DNA from: Rhineura floridana
Lineage: Eukaryota; Chordata; Lepidosauria; Squamata; Rhineuridae
Assembly: GCF_030035675.1 (NCBI RefSeq)
Contig: NC_084487.1
Coordinates: 60,091,486 to 60,155,485 of the forward strand
Reading direction: 5' to 3'
Length of the DNA stretch: 64,000 bases
Shown here: positions 1 through 12,299 of the stretch, in pieces
Layout: every line of letters begins with the position of its first letter
How positions within the stretch are numbered: position 1 is the first letter of the stretch
Program-made: the position numbers and the translations under genes
The notes under the pieces: model-generated
Told to the model about the DNA's origin: nothing
What the model saw: only the letters and a program-made list of their open reading frames with translations
The model's database searches: none

Positions 1-3000
1 CAGTTTTGTTGATTGCCCTATCAGCTAGCTCTCAGACCTCCGGATGCTGCTCCTAAATGCCAGATCGGTACATAATAAGATCTCCCTCATTCATGATTTA
101 ATTGTGGATGAAGCAGCTGATCTGGCATGTATAACCGAGACCTAGGTGGGTGAGCAGGGAGGAGTCAGTCTCTCCCAGCTATGTCTGCCAGGGTAGCTGG
201 TTCAGCATCAGGGTAGACCTGAGGGTTGGGGAAGGTGGGTTGCTGTGGTCTATAGGAGCTCCATTTCCCTCTGCAAGCACCCTGCCCATGTGACTACTGG
301 TCTGGAGAGTTTGCACCTTGAGTTGGGTCAGTGGGACAGACTGGGGATTCTGTTGGTGTACTGCCCACCCTGCTGCCCAACAGACTCCCTAGCTGAACTG
401 ACAGAGGTGGTCTCGGGTGTACTGTTGAGATCCCCCAGACTGTTGGTTCTGGGGGATGTCAACATCCATGCTGAGGCCACATTATTCATGCCGGCTCAGG
501 ATTTCATGGTTTCCATGACAACCATGGGACTGTCCCAATATGCCATTGGCCCAACACATGTAGCAGGGCATACTCTAGACTTGGTTTTTGCAACTGGACA
601 CGGAGATGGTGATCTGAATGTGGGGGGGCTTACATCAGTCCCCCTGTCATGGACATATTACTGCTTGCTGAAGTTTAGACTTACAGCGGCTTTTCCCCTC
701 TGCAAGGGTGGGGGATCTATTAAGTTGGTCCACCCCCAGAGACTAATGGATCCAGGTGGTTTCCAAAGGGCTCTGGGGAGTTTTCTGGCCGATAGGGCTG
801 GCGCTCTTGTCAAAATCCTGGTTGAACTGTGGAATACAGAAATGACCCGGGTGGTTGACATGATTGCTCCTGAGCGCCCTCTCCTGTGTAGAGCTCATAC
901 GGCTCCATGGTATACCCCAGAGCTGAGAGCGATGAAACAATATAGGAGACAGCTTGAGTGCAGATGGAGACGAACTCCTGGTGGATGCAATTACCCACTA
1001 GTAAGTGCCTATGGTAAGCTGTATTTAGGGGCAGTGAGGACAGCAAAAAAACATTTTGCTGCCACTATCAAATCATCAACCTGCTGCCCAGCGGAACTCT
1101 TCAGAATTGTCCAGGGGCTATTATATGATGGCCCCAAGGACATGGTAGAACCATCTGAGGCCCACTGTAATGAATTTGCTAGGCAGTTTCAGGATAAAAT
1201 CTTTAGCATCCACCAGGACTTAGACTCCAGTGTTATAGTAGGTGAATCAAGCGGGGTATCCAGAACACAGCCTTGTCCTGATTTCTTGGATGAGTTTCAG
1301 TTGGTATAGCTTGAGGACATTGACAAGGTGCTTGGTCAGGTACGTGCAACCACTTCTGTGCTGGATCCTTGCCCTTCTTGACTAATAAAAGCTAGCAGGG
1401 ATGGAACAGCCAGCTGGGCCAGGGAAGTGATCAATGCCTCTCTGCGAGAGGGGGTGGTCCCTGGCTGCCTGAAAGAGGCAGTAGTGAGACCACTCCTGAA
1501 GAGACCCTCCCTGGACCCAGAAAATCTTAATAACTGCAGGCCGGTAGCAAATGTTCCATTCCTGGGCAAGGTCCTTGAACAAGTGGTGGCAGGCCAGCTC
1601 CAGACACTCTTGGATGAGACCGATTATCTGGATCCATTTCAGTCGGGTTTCAGGCCTAGTTTTGGCACGGAAACAGCCTTGGTCGCCCTGTATGATGACC
1701 TTTGTTGGGAGAGAGACGGGGAGTGTGACTCTGTTGATTCTCCTTGATCTCTCAGCGGCTTTCAATACCATCAACCATGGTATCCATCTGGGGAGACTGG
1801 CTGAGTTGGGAGTGGGAGGGACTGCATGGCGGTGGTTTCGCTCCAACTTGGTGGGTCGGCTCCAGGAGGTGGTGCTTGGGGAACATTGCTCAGCACCCTG
1901 GACTCTTCAGTATGGGGTTCTGCAGGGGTCAGTTCTGTCCCCCATGCTGTTCAACATCTACATGAAATCATTGGGTGCAGTTATCCAGAGCTTTGGAGTG
2001 TGCTACCATCAGTATGCTGACGACATGCAGCTCGATTTCTCCTTTTCATCTTCTTCAGGTGAGGCTGTCAATGTGATGAACCAGTGCCTGGCTGTGACAA
2101 TGGACTGGATGAGGACTAATAAACTGAGGCTCAATCCAGACAAGACTGAGATGCTGCTAGTGGGTTATTCTTCTGACTAGATGGTGGTTGTTCAACCTGT
2201 CCTGGATGGGGTTGCACTCCCCCTGAAGGAGCAGGTTTGTAGCTTGGGGGTTCTCCTAGAACCATCTCTGTCACTTGAGGCTCTGGTAGCCTCGGTGGCA
2301 TGGAGTGCCTTCTACCAACTTTGGTTGGTGGCCCAGCTACATCCCTCTCTGGACAGGGATAACCTGGCTTCAGTTGTCCATGCTCTGGTAACCTCCAAGC
2401 TAGATTACTGTAATGTGCTCTACGTGGGGCTGCCTTTGAAGACGGTTCGGAAGCTGCAGCTTGTGCAAAATGCAGCGGCCAGATTGGTAACAGGGACCAG
2501 ACGGTTCAAACATATAAAACCGATTCTGGCCCACTTGCATTGGCTCCCTGTATGTTTCCGAGCTCAATTCAAGGTGCTGGTTTTAACCTATAAAGCCTTA
2601 CAAGGCTTAGGACCACAGTACCTGATGGAATGTCTCTCCTGACATGAACTCACGTGTACACTATGCTCAACATCTAAGGTCTTCCTCTGGGTGCCTACTG
2701 CGAGGGAAGCTGGGAGGCTGGCCACAAGGGAAAGGGCCTTCTCAGTGGTGGTTCCCAAATTATGGAATGATCTGTTTGACAAGGTGTGCCTGGTGCCAAC
2801 ACCATTATCTTTTCGGCGCCAGGTCAAGACTTCCCTCTTCTCCCAGGCATTTTAGCATGTATTTTAAAATTCTTTTTAATTTTTTTTTAAATTGTGTTTT
2901 TAAATTCTTTTTTGTGTTTTAAAATTTGTATATTTGTTTTTATTGTTTTTAATTGCTGTAAACCACCAGAGAGCTTCGGCTATGGTGTGGTATATAAATG

Positions 3001-3013
3001 TAATAAATAAATA
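1..3013 (+). mobile_element. L2-like (CR1 group) LINE, nearly full ORF2, broken
   Basis: A non-LTR retrotransposon entering from the left edge. The endonuclease region begins about 45 (LNARSVHNKISLIHDLIVDE) and continues in the frame 245-1309 (LVLGDVNIHAEA). Reverse transcriptase follows: NCRPVANVPFLGKVLEQVVA near 1530, DYLDPFQSGFRPSFGTE, LLDLSAAFNTINHG near 1740, and the catalytic YADD at about 2012. The C-terminal part is LDYCNVLYVGLPLKTVRKLQ (about 2400) and WLPVCFRAQFKVLVLTYKAL. A 3' UTR with an AATAAATAAATAAA tail ends at 3013. The frame is broken at least three times (shifts near 1310-1430, 1550-1750 and a stop at 2178-2180), so it is inactive. Confidence 0.88.
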
Positions 3014-3015
3014 AA

Positions 3016-3890
3016 TGTATGACTCCATACAAAGTAGGCAACTGACCAATTATCTGAACTTAGGAACCACCAACCGACAGCACCTCTGTCTTGCTTGGAT
3101 TCAGACTCAGTTTACTGGCCTTAAAACAGCCCACCACCAAGTCCAGGCAGCAGTCAATAGTTTACATGGCCTCTCCCAATTCAGATGTTACAGAGAAACA
3201 GAGCTGGTTATCGTCAGCATGCTGCTGACACCTTGCCCCATATCTCCTGATGACCGCTCCCAAGGGCTTCATATAGATGTTAAACAGCATGAAGGACAAG
3301 CTGGTACCCTGCTGCACCCCACAGCACAACTGCCAAGGGGCTGAAAGGCAATCACCCAATGCTCTGAAAACAATCCTGGAGATAGGATCGGAACCACTGT
3401 AAAACAGTGCCTCCAATACCCATCTCATCAAGTCGGCCCAGAAGGATACCGTGCTCAATGGTATATAAAGCCACCAAGAGATCAAGAAAGAATAACAGGG
3501 TCATACTCTCCCTGTCCTTCTCCCGATAAAGGTCATCCATCAGGGCAATCAAGGGCAATTCAGTCCCATAACCAGGTCTGAACCCAGACTGAAATGGGTC
3601 AAGATAATATTTTTCATCCAAAAGTACTTGCAATTGCTATGCCACAACCCTCCCAGTCACCTTCCCTAAGAAGGGGGAATTTGCGATCAGGTGGTAGTAG
3701 TCACCAACCGATGGATCCAGGGTGGGCTTTTTCAGGAGCAGTCAGATCACCACCTCTTTCAGGGCACCTGGAACCACTTCCTCCTGCAATGATTCCTTCA
3801 CCACACCCTGGATACACTTGGTCAACCCCCCCTCAGTAAGCTTTAATAAGCCAAGAAGGGCAAGGGTTGAGAGGACACATTGCTGGCCAC
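3016..3890 (-). mobile_element. L2-like LINE reverse transcriptase fragment, antisense
   Basis: The minus strand reads, from right to left, KYYLDPFQSGFRPGYGTELP, a variant of the FLDL..YTIEHGILLGRLDE block, SAPWQLCCGVQQGTSLSFML, FNIYMKPLGAVIRRYGA and a mutated YADD (HADD). Upstream of this, 3640-3890 reads as the N-terminal RT region (VVPGALKEVV). It is older and more diverged than the plus-strand copy that ends at its left border. It is inactive. Confidence 0.8.
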
Positions 3891-4690
3891 ATCATTGCAA
3901 GCTCTTTGTCCATGTTGTCAGGCTACATCAACTGAAATCAATCCCAAGAAGTTGCAGCAGATATTGCACTGGACCCTTCACTGGGGACTACAGAAAATGT
4001 GGAAGGGGAATCAAGATTGCTATGGAGGTGAGCAACTTTACCCTCAAAGTGCCTTACTTCTTACTCCTCCTTACTAAGACCTGATATGGACACAAGAGCT
4101 CACCAACAAACCCTACCTGAACCAGTTATCCGAGTAAGCCTCTGAGAGAATTGGGAACTGTCAGACCCACTCAATATCTTTCAAACAGGGCACATCTACT
4201 CCCCCGTCTCACACCCAGGGAGGGCCAGCTTTGTGTCAGTTGCAGACTCTCACTCTGAAGGTATCTGGTGACTTTCTCCTGTTGTTCAGTTCACTGCACA
4301 GGCTCTCACCCTGTGCAGGAACTACACGTGCACCATACTCCCTCCCTACTACTAATCTCCTCTAGATTGGTTTTAAAAAAGTAGAAGGGGTAGCACCCTC
4401 AACCTAGGGACCCCGCTGGCAGCAGACCTATCACCCAAGGACAGCCGGGCTTTTATGCCCCCTGACCCAGTCAGGAGCTGATGCAAGAGGTTGCAAGATT
4501 GACTGCAGCCTCTCTCTGGTGGCAGGGTCAGGCAGGGGGTCCCAGTCCTTGCAGCACTTACCAGGGACCTCAGCTGTCTCAAGAGACAGCAACCCAGAGG
4601 AGAGAGCAGCAAACACCCAGATGCTCAGGTACTCAGTCCCAGGGCAGGTCTTCTCCAGTCCCCTAGTGCTGCAGCTGTTAAAACTACATA
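3891..4690. other. Unclassified stretch
   Basis: Fairly GC-rich (4190-4680) with short C/T-rich runs. The small open frames on both strands have no recognisable content. It may be an old repeat, but I cannot name one. Confidence 0.5.
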
Positions 4691-4699
4691 CAAACTATG

Positions 4700-4852
4700 T
4701 TTATTAGGAGAAATTTTCACTACAATGCTGATGAACTTTCATGAGGACTTTTTTAAAAAAATGCAAATTGTTGCAAAAATGTGGAGAACTGAATTTAAGA
4801 TTGGAAAAATGACAAAGTTGGAGAACAGATTTGACAGATTTGTCCATCTCTA
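4700..4852 (-). repeat. AT-rich repeat fragment resembling the element at 11270
   Basis: It contains AATGCAAATTGTTGCAAAAA-like text and ends in TTGTCCATCTCTAG. This has the character of the reverse complement of the 11270-11715 repeat (TAGGGATG start, CAAATCAT/TTTTTGCA inside). A short, diverged copy. Confidence 0.35.
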
Positions 4853-4855
4853 GTT

Positions 4856-6700
4856 AAACCCACTGATATAAGGCAGAAGCTCTTACTTTAACAAGACCAG
4901 AAAATAGCAAATCTAGTCAGCAGAGTAGAATATCTCAATAGGTTTTGCTTAAAGGACTAATAAGAATTTATGTCAAAAATTAATTATTTGAATTTCTGAT
5001 CCAGCTATTTCAGTTGTGTAAAAGTATATAAAGGATCTGAGCCAAAGGTTTTAATGCTCTGTAATCCATGCAGAATAGAAATTTACAACATAATCCAAAG
5101 CATGCCTACTCAAAAGTCCCACAGAATTCAAGGGCTGCAGCCTTATTTTCTTAAGAAAATGTTTTGTTGAGAAAATGTAACCAAATTTCAATGAACAGCC
5201 TCCTGCATTTTACTCCCAAGTCAACCAGCCATGATACTTTGCTCCACTGAAGTAAATGATACTAAATTAGCTGGTCAAAGTGCTTCCATTTAAGTGGATT
5301 TGTAATGGTAGCAAATTATATTGCCCCAGACTGTCTTTTTAAGATCAGGTAGACATGACAATGGATAGTCTGAACAAATTCAATTTTACTCAGAAAGAAC
5401 AAAATAAATCAGAGAAAATGACTGATAGTAACCATTCCACTGAATTAGGAGGAGCATTGCATGTTATATTCATGAAGAAAGTCCCTTCCCTCAAGATACT
5501 TCCCTGATGCTGTGGAGAAATAGTGGGTGCTGTTGTACAGAATCCGTTCACATATATGATGTCCTGAATTTATGTGAGGCTTCCACCGTCTCCAGGATCC
5601 TTTTGAGTGGTGGAAAAAAGGGGGGATAAAATTGGAAAGATTTCAGCAACTGGGTGTACATAAGTATGTAAACTCATATCACACATATGCACAGAATGAG
5701 TGCATGCATGTGCCCAATGATTTTCAGCATAGAGATTACATAAACGGATCCTAAGAGTGTGGTCACATAATGAACTAGAACTGGTTTAACGTGGCTGAAT
5801 TATGTCATTGCTTCCTGACATTGTTACTTGTTATGCTGCTTTTACATCATTTTATTGTGGTGGTGTTGTTTTCACTATGTCTGTATTGTTTCTAATTGCT
5901 TTGATGTTAGAGCAACATTATATTTACTTATTTATATCCTGCACGTTCTGTTCCAGCAATGGAATCTAAGGCACCTAATTGTCGATTGTTAGGTGAAAGA
6001 TCCAAATATCTTTTCTTAAGGCAGACAACCCTTTTGTTTATAGAAAATTTTATTTCATCTCTTGTAAAAATGATGTGAACGCATGAAGAAGGAGCTTGCT
6101 TAGGTCTCTCAGCCAACCCAATCCCCTGGTGGACCCTATGAAAATTGCTGGGGATCTTTGTGGACCACTCATACTACACTTTATATGAAAGTTGGGGCTT
6201 GTGATTTTTCCATCATACTCAGCTGCTCTTTGACACAGTGGACAACTGGGATTGTTGGCTGTTCTGTCTCTGACTTCAGATGACAAGCATTTCCAGACTG
6301 TCATTATTTTTGGGTAGGATTCAATCACATACAGGCAAATTACAAATCATTGGGTGCTCTTGCTCTAACACACTTTCCCCAAAGATTAGACTTTTTGCAA
6401 TAAGGAAAGTGATTTGAAAATACACTGGAAAGTGTAGAATAACACTTGCTTTGATGCAATGCCATCTAACCTCACCACAAACAAATCAGAATGAATGCTC
6501 AGCAAATAGGAAATCTGGAAACACCTTTATTTAGTCACAGTTACTTCAGCTGTCAGCTAGGAGATATAGCGATCTGTGTCCCAGGATTATTGTGAAGGTA
6601 TACAGATGCCTAGGTTACTTGCAAATCAGTTCATAGCTGCAATTTAACTCTCCAGTTATTTGATACAAGGCCACTTGAAAGGACAATTTGAATAAGTTTG
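4856..6700. other. Intergenic, nothing recognised
   Basis: AT-rich sequence with no long open frame, RNA gene or repeat that I can name. Confidence 0.6.
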
Positions 6701-6710
6701 CAGTAAGGCA

Positions 6711-6885
6711 CCTATAGCCAACAGCTATTTCTATCAAACTTTAAAAAGCAGGGAAATTGGGCAGCTATAGTGAATGCACCAGGGGAGCAGGAGACCTGAC
6801 CTCCTCTCTGAGATATTGGACTGCCCTATAAATTTGTAAAACTGCAAACACCATTTGGGTTGGTCTTTCACAGTCCAATCCACTT
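6711..6885 (+). repeat. Unnamed dispersed repeat, copy 1
   Basis: About 175 bp that reappears in the opposite orientation at 55397-55570 with high identity by eye. Shared blocks include CAGCTATAGTGAATGCACCA and GGAGACCTGACCTCCTCTCT. There is no tRNA-like head or A-rich tail, and I do not recognise the family. Confidence 0.7.
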
Positions 6886-6899
6886 CCTGTGTAGCTTGG

Positions 6900-7394
6900 A
6901 AGAATTTGGTAATGTGTCTCTGAGCATATGGTGAGTGGTGGCAAGCAATGGCTAGAGTACTAAGGATCGATTGTGTTGATGGCTCTACACATCTCACCAT
7001 TCCGCATAGAGGCAAGAGCCTTGACAGGAGTAGCAGCAGAGTCAGCTGGAAAATCCCCCAGATCATTCAGGAATCCAACAGATTCCGTAAGGCCACTGAT
7101 GTACTGAGACAGCCCCATAGTTGTCATGGAGGCCATGAAGTCCTGAGGTGGCCCATTTGAGGCAGCCTCAGCATGGATACTGAAGTCCCCCAACACCACA
7201 GTGAAAGAGTTCTCCAAGAGCAAATAGAAGATAACCTCTGCCAGCTCGGCTGGGGAGGTGGTAACACAGCAGGGTGGACAGTACACTAACAACATTCCCA
7301 TTCTTTCTCTCTGGTCCAACACCACAAACAAACCCTCGAACCCAACTACACTGCAGATTGGTCTTTTGGTGAGGGAGATGCAATTTTCATGCAT
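6900..7394 (-). mobile_element. L2-like LINE endonuclease-domain fragment, antisense
   Basis: The minus-strand frame from 7394 reads GMLLVYCPPCCVTTSPAELA, VVLGDFSIHAEAAS and FMASMTTMGLSQYISG. These correspond to LLVYCPPCCPTDSLAELTEV, VLGDVNIHAEAT and FMVSMTTMGLSQYAIG in the LINE at the left edge. It is truncated at both ends and inactive. Confidence 0.8.
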
Positions 7395-7559
7395 GACATT
7401 TTGAAACTGTGAAATTCAGATGGAATAGAAATCCACTGAAAGGGCAATCCTGAGTTTCCAGTCCTTTGCCCTCCCCATATGCTATGCCTTCTAACCACCA
7501 CCAGTTTCACTGCCTCTAGGACCTTTATCTTAGGTCTAAATCCACCTTAGATGTGTGAG

Positions 7560-7880
7560 GATATATGTGTGAATACCACTGTTGTGTGACTTTATACTCC
7601 TTAATTTTCTATTATTTTTGCCATATTGCCAAGTGGTGTAATGTGACCTATTTAAGATTGTAATGTTATATTTATAGTATTGAAATGGTTTGTGTTGCTG
7701 TGACATTTGTTGTTTATTACTGCTGTTGTATTATTTTATTATGAACTTGTTTTTGTAATTGTTTGCTTTTGTTGTAAGCCACTTTAAGTACAGTTTTTTT
7801 TGGTAAGTCACTTTGAGTTCCTTTTTGGAAAAAAGTGACTAATAAATATTATTAATAAATAATAATAATAAATAAATAAT
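7560..7880 (+). mobile_element. LINE 3' UTR and tail (L2-like), sense
   Basis: T-rich 3' UTR text, a 'taagccactttaagt' block, then AATAAATATTATTAATAAAT-type tail repeats ending near 7880. These endings recur across the window at the ends of L2-like copies. Confidence 0.6.
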
Positions 7881-8385
7881 CAAGTCTCAGGTATGGGATG
7901 AAAAAGAAGAAACAACCATTTATTAATACTGTAAATGAATAATATTATAGAAGCTATAATTCTACAGTCCACTGTCTAACTAAAAACACCCAGTCCCTCA
8001 CTATCACTAACAGTAAGCACTAAATCCCCATCAAACCCCACCACTTATAAACAAACCCTAACCCTTTAGAAACAAATCCCTATCCAACTGACAAACTGTC
8101 TCTCAAATATGAACCGTCATTGCCAAGTCTCTCAGCCAGTCACACACAGTACTCACCAACATATCTCACTCACTTCCCCCTCCCATCATTCACTGCTTAC
8201 TATAAACACAGCAATAACAAACATACATACAGTGGACCATCAGATACCCATCCCTAGCTGACAGCTTCTCTGGAGTCAACAGGCTTAAGAAAATGGATTG
8301 TACATCACAGCACTTGAAATTTCTTTTTAGAGGAAAGGTAGGGGGTGGTGCCTGCCTTTTGGCTGCCAATGATTAGAAATCTTAA
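7881..8385. other. Intergenic, nothing recognised
   Basis: AT/AC-rich sequence with C-A-rich runs around 7980-8230. No gene or named repeat. Confidence 0.6.
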
Positions 8386-8387
8386 AG

Positions 8388-8470
8388 AGCAATCCTATAC
8401 ATGTCTACTTAGAAGGAAGCCCCATTAAGTTCTGTGGGGCTTACTCCTAGCTAAGTGTGTGTATACAGGA
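8388..8470. repeat. Short palindromic MITE (CAATCCTATAC..GTGTATAC family)
   Basis: An 80-bp unit with the core GAAGGAAGCCCCATTAAGTT and GGGGCTTACTCCTAGC. It is the same family as the clearer copy at 60906-60987. Confidence 0.6.
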
Positions 8471-8525
8471 ATCCAGACTTTGCCTTTTTTAAAATGTTCT
8501 ATACTCCAGCAAATGTGTTGCTCTG

Positions 8526-8642
8526 GAGAAGTTTTGGACTACAACTCTCATTTTCCCTGAGCCTTGGCCATCGTGGCTGGGGCTGATGGGAGTGGTAGTC
8601 CAAACTATCTGGAGGGCACCAGATTGGCGAAGGCTGCTATAC
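8526..8642. repeat. hAT-like palindromic MITE
   Basis: Arms GGACTACAACTCTCATTTTC and TGATGGGAGTGGTAGTCC are inverted copies round a GGCTGGGG centre. It is one of about ten members of this family in the window. Confidence 0.7.
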
Positions 8643-8679
8643 TCTCCTTGGTGCCCCTTCTCAGTTCCAGGTTATACCT

Positions 8680-8684
8680 CTAGC

Positions 8685-8727
<43 letters not shown>
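8680..8727. repeat. (TG)n microsatellite
   Basis: An uninterrupted TG dinucleotide run of more than 35 bases. Confidence 0.95.
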
Positions 8728-8729
<2 letters not shown>

Positions 8730-9960
8730 GGGAGATAGCCCTTTACACGTGTCATAGAAACAGCTACAGAATCTGTTCTGGTCTTTCAGGCTGCATCCAG
8801 TGTGCCCCTACCATGGGTTTGGCAAGTGGTGAACACACGTCAGCTACAATCTATATCTATCCTGCATGAATCCTGTCATTTTTAATGAAATGCATTCTGA
8901 TGCATTTTCCCGAAAACCAGCTTCAGACCGAATTGAGACAAAGAACAAACTAGCTGAGAGAGAGAAAGAGAAAATTATTACCTTAATTGCACAGAGAAAT
9001 TATTACCTTAATTGCATTGCACTAAATGTTGCATTGTTGTTGAGGCCAAGAACAAAACAATCCTAAAATCATTTTTATCTAGAGGTTCTTCTACCTGCTT
9101 TTGTTAATTGTTAATGATACACACTAACACCTTCTCTCCCCCCCCCCGCCCCCATTAATTCTGTGCCTTTTAGAGAATATTGCTTGGCAGTTTTCTTCAT
9201 AAATTCCCACTTCCTCCAATAGCTCACAACCCTGCAGTTATGCACATATTGTATTCACCTCTGCTGACTGCTAATGAGAGGGTATACACTTTTAAACAAT
9301 TGTAGGGAAGTCATTAAATGCTTCTAGAATTGGCACAAAGCGGTGGCTTTTTTTTAGCTGATACACAGGAATACACCCACACACCAGAAGTTGCTACACT
9401 GCATGCTGACACAGAACAGCTAGCTTCAATTATTACAGAATACTCTCTCTCTCTCTCTCTCAGGCCACTTCTGAGGGGAAAAAATGCTTGATTTCTAGCT
9501 GTAAATATCACTGCTAAGAACTGAGCATAGCAGCCTTGACAAAAGTTATTGTCTTTGGCAGCCCAAAACTACAATGGTGTTATCAATAATTCAAAAATCA
9601 AAACAAAGGTGAGAATGCTCTTAAAATATTTGGAAGCCAAAAATTACTCATACAATATGCTACTTCCTAGAATTGTTATCCTTTCCTCCCCACATCTCCC
9701 CTGTTGCACACATGAATAAGTTACAAATATAGGTACCTTGGTCATCACAGCTTAAAATACCTCCACTTTCCAGCTGCCTGGACAGACATAATCCTACAGA
9801 TGTCTGAAGCATGCAGCTAGGAAGATGCTCTCTGGATCACTCTCCAGTCAGAATGCAGCGGAATAAAACTTCAGATAATGCAGGAAAGATTAGGCTGACC
9901 ATACAAACATATGCATATCTACTCTGAAGTAAGCTCATCCCTGAATTCAATTGGACTTAC
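8730..9960. other. Intergenic, nothing recognised
   Basis: Contains a C run at about 9140, a (CT) run at about 9444-9462 and a short duplicated block (AGAGAAATTATTACCTTAAT twice near 8970-9012). No gene. Confidence 0.6.
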
Positions 9961-9979
9961 ATTGGGATGTGCATCAGGG

Positions 9980-10112
9980 TAGCCAATGTGGTGCTCTCTG
10001 GATGTTGTTGGACTACAACTACCATAATCCCTGATCATTGGCTGTGCTGCCTGGAGCTGATGGGAATTGGAGTCCAGCTGCATCTAGAGGGCATCATATT
10101 GGCTACTGCTGG
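9980..10112. repeat. hAT-like palindromic MITE
   Basis: TGTTGTTGGACTACAACTAC on the left is mirrored by GGAATTGGAGTCCAGCTGCA on the right, with TAGCCAATGTGGTGC / GGCATCATATTGGCTA termini. Confidence 0.65.
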
Positions 10113-10295
10113 TATACAGGATTGCAAACTTAGTGTTGCGAATAGGTTCTGTAGTAAGCCCCAATACAAAGTCCGTCCTAGAAATAAATATAGCACATAT
10201 GTTGGGAATTTCTTAGCTTCTAATGCTGTGCCACCCACTCTACATTGTTCATTTAATTTATAGACAATCTCTTTAATACCTAACATGTCCTTTGT

Positions 10296-10470
10296 TCAGT
10301 TTATTTATTTATTACATTTATATCCCACCATTGAAAGACTGCCCTGGGCTCAGCAAACAAACTAAAAACACTCAAAAACATCTTAAAAACAAAAGACTTT
10401 AAAACATACTGAAACAAAACATCTTTAAAAACATCCAAAGCATTCAAAGAAAGTATAACTGTTTTAAAGG
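10296..10470 (-). mobile_element. L2-like LINE 3' end, antisense
   Basis: It begins with the tail complement TTTATTTATTTATTACATTT and TATCCCACC, then A-rich text (CATCTTAAAAACAAAAGACT). It mirrors the sense 3' end at 34490-34745. Confidence 0.65.
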
Positions 10471-11265
10471 CAAAAATACATGTTCATCTTGGCTTGACTC
10501 CCCAAATCCATGAACAAGATGCTATAGCGCTGGGTGCTATACGGTATTGAATGCAAGAATGGGGCACACAGAGTCAAGGTGGCTTACAATTCAAGGTCCA
10601 TACCCCCTCTCCCAAATGCTATATTACAAACTCTTTCAAAGTTGCAATGTGGCATAGATGACTGCTGTTTGAGAATTTCAATTTCAAGGCCTCCTTGAGC
10701 AAAATTAGTCAGTTCCTTAGATCATCATCTAACGGGTCTGCGGATCCCCCAGAGTTTTTCCTACTAATTAAAATAGCTGAGGCACTGACCAGGACTTGAG
10801 GAAACATATTCTCGATGCCAAATGAGTGGCAATATTTGCCAAAAGTAAATTTACTTAAACATGGCTTGAACCATGTTTTGCATGGTTCTCTTCCTGTTTT
10901 ACAATTCTCTCTTCCTCTAAAAAATAAAATCTCACCACATCCCATTCCAACTGTGTACCAGACACCTTGCTGTGCAGAAGAGCATAATTGCTTTAAAGGC
11001 ACAAAAATACTTGCTCATCTTTGCTTGATTCCTGATATCCGTGAACAATAAACTAATTAATGGGAGGAGAATTTCCTTCCTCTCTGTAATTCCCTGTGCC
11101 ACCAGAGGGGAACCCCTGAATGTTATGGGATGGTACAATGGGAAGAGAAAACCATACCAAATCAGACTGATGATGCTCCTACTTGCTCAAAATGCATATG
11201 CTTCATTTTAGGTGGTTCCCCCATGCCATCATAGCATCATTCAAAGGATCTCCCAGTCATCTGGA
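10471..11265. other. Intergenic, nothing recognised
   Basis: Small overlapping open frames on both strands, none with recognisable domains. A 25-30 bp segment near 10465-10500 recurs diverged near 10995-11040 (GGCACAAAAATACTTGCTCA), which suggests an old local duplication. Confidence 0.5.
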
Positions 11266-11269
11266 GAGT

Positions 11270-11715
11270 AGGGATGGGTAATGTGTCAATTTTGGTTTCA
11301 CTGTTTCTCATTCTTCAAACCTTAAAGTTCAGTTCTTCACATTTCCACATCAGTTTGCCATTTTTTTAAAAAAAGTTCATGAAAATTCATCAGCATTTTA
11401 GTGCAATTTTTTCTTAATATAGACATTTTTGCAAATCATTTTTCCCTAATATGTTTTTGCATGTTACTGCATACACATTTATATGCAAACTTTACCCTAG
11501 CATATACATTTTTATATGCCTTACTTGGCTGGGGAATTGCATTGCGAAATTTGGAGAAGTATGAATTTCAAAGGATGATAAGAGTTTTGGTTCAAAGGAT
11601 TCAAAATTTGGACTGTATGAATTTCAAAGGATGGTTTTTCGGAAAATGTGAATTCTGAAAGTTCACCTTTAAATGCGAACTGAATTGAATCTCCCTCCTA
11701 TCTTTACTAGAAGGG
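11270..11715. repeat. Non-autonomous DNA element with TAGGGATG-type end
   Basis: It starts GTAGGGATGGGTAATG and holds AT-rich internal text with repeated ATGAATTTCAAAGGATG (twice, 11560 and 11616). It resembles the better-bounded hAT-like element at 61520-61902. No clear target-site duplication is seen. Confidence 0.4.
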
Positions 11716-12295
11716 CAGCACAGGTCACAATAGAAAAGTCTCCTTCTGTTAACTGCCTTCTAATCGCATATCTCAAGATCCAAGTTGTTACAGGCATACA
11801 AGGCTTTTAAAGCACACAGGGTATATAAAAGCATACAATGGAAGTCCACAAAAACAGTGAAAAGATTCCATGAACAAAACTGGAATTAGATTTTCCTGAC
11901 ATAGCAACAACTATAATTACAAAGTGGTGGCTACTGATAAGTTATAATGAATTTAAGCAGTTTGAAGAGCTTTGCTGCTATCCTGCCTTGATCCTTTCCT
12001 CTTCCAATATAGTCTTTTGTTCCAAGGAAAGCTTTGTTGAACATTCAAAAACAGACCTATCATTACAGAATGTAAAGCAAAAGATTTAACCTTATAGGAA
12101 GAAAACAGCAGGGTCAGCCCTACCATTAGATGCAGTGAGGCATCTGTCTTAGGTGGCAGATGCTGAGAGGTGGGGAGGGACAGTAAGGTGTTGGAAGACA
12201 GATCTGTGAGTGCCTTCCCTGCAGTAAGCTAACCTGCTACCCTGAGGTACAGTGGAGGATGTTGTCCCATCATCAGTGTTGAAATAAGATTCAAA
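11716..12295. other. Intergenic, nothing recognised
   Basis: No open frame, RNA gene or named repeat. Confidence 0.6.
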
Positions 12296-12299
12296 TAAA

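Noticed and set aside
245-1309. Long open frame of 354 codons at the left edge as a host gene
   Set aside because: The residues are the endonuclease and linker part of an L2-like LINE and continue, broken, into its reverse transcriptase.
8680-8727. TG run as a Z-DNA or regulatory element
   Set aside because: It is an ordinary microsatellite with no other signal nearby.
9967-10286. Frames of 98 and 83 codons on opposite strands
   Set aside because: They lie across a palindromic MITE, and the mirrored text produces the open frames.
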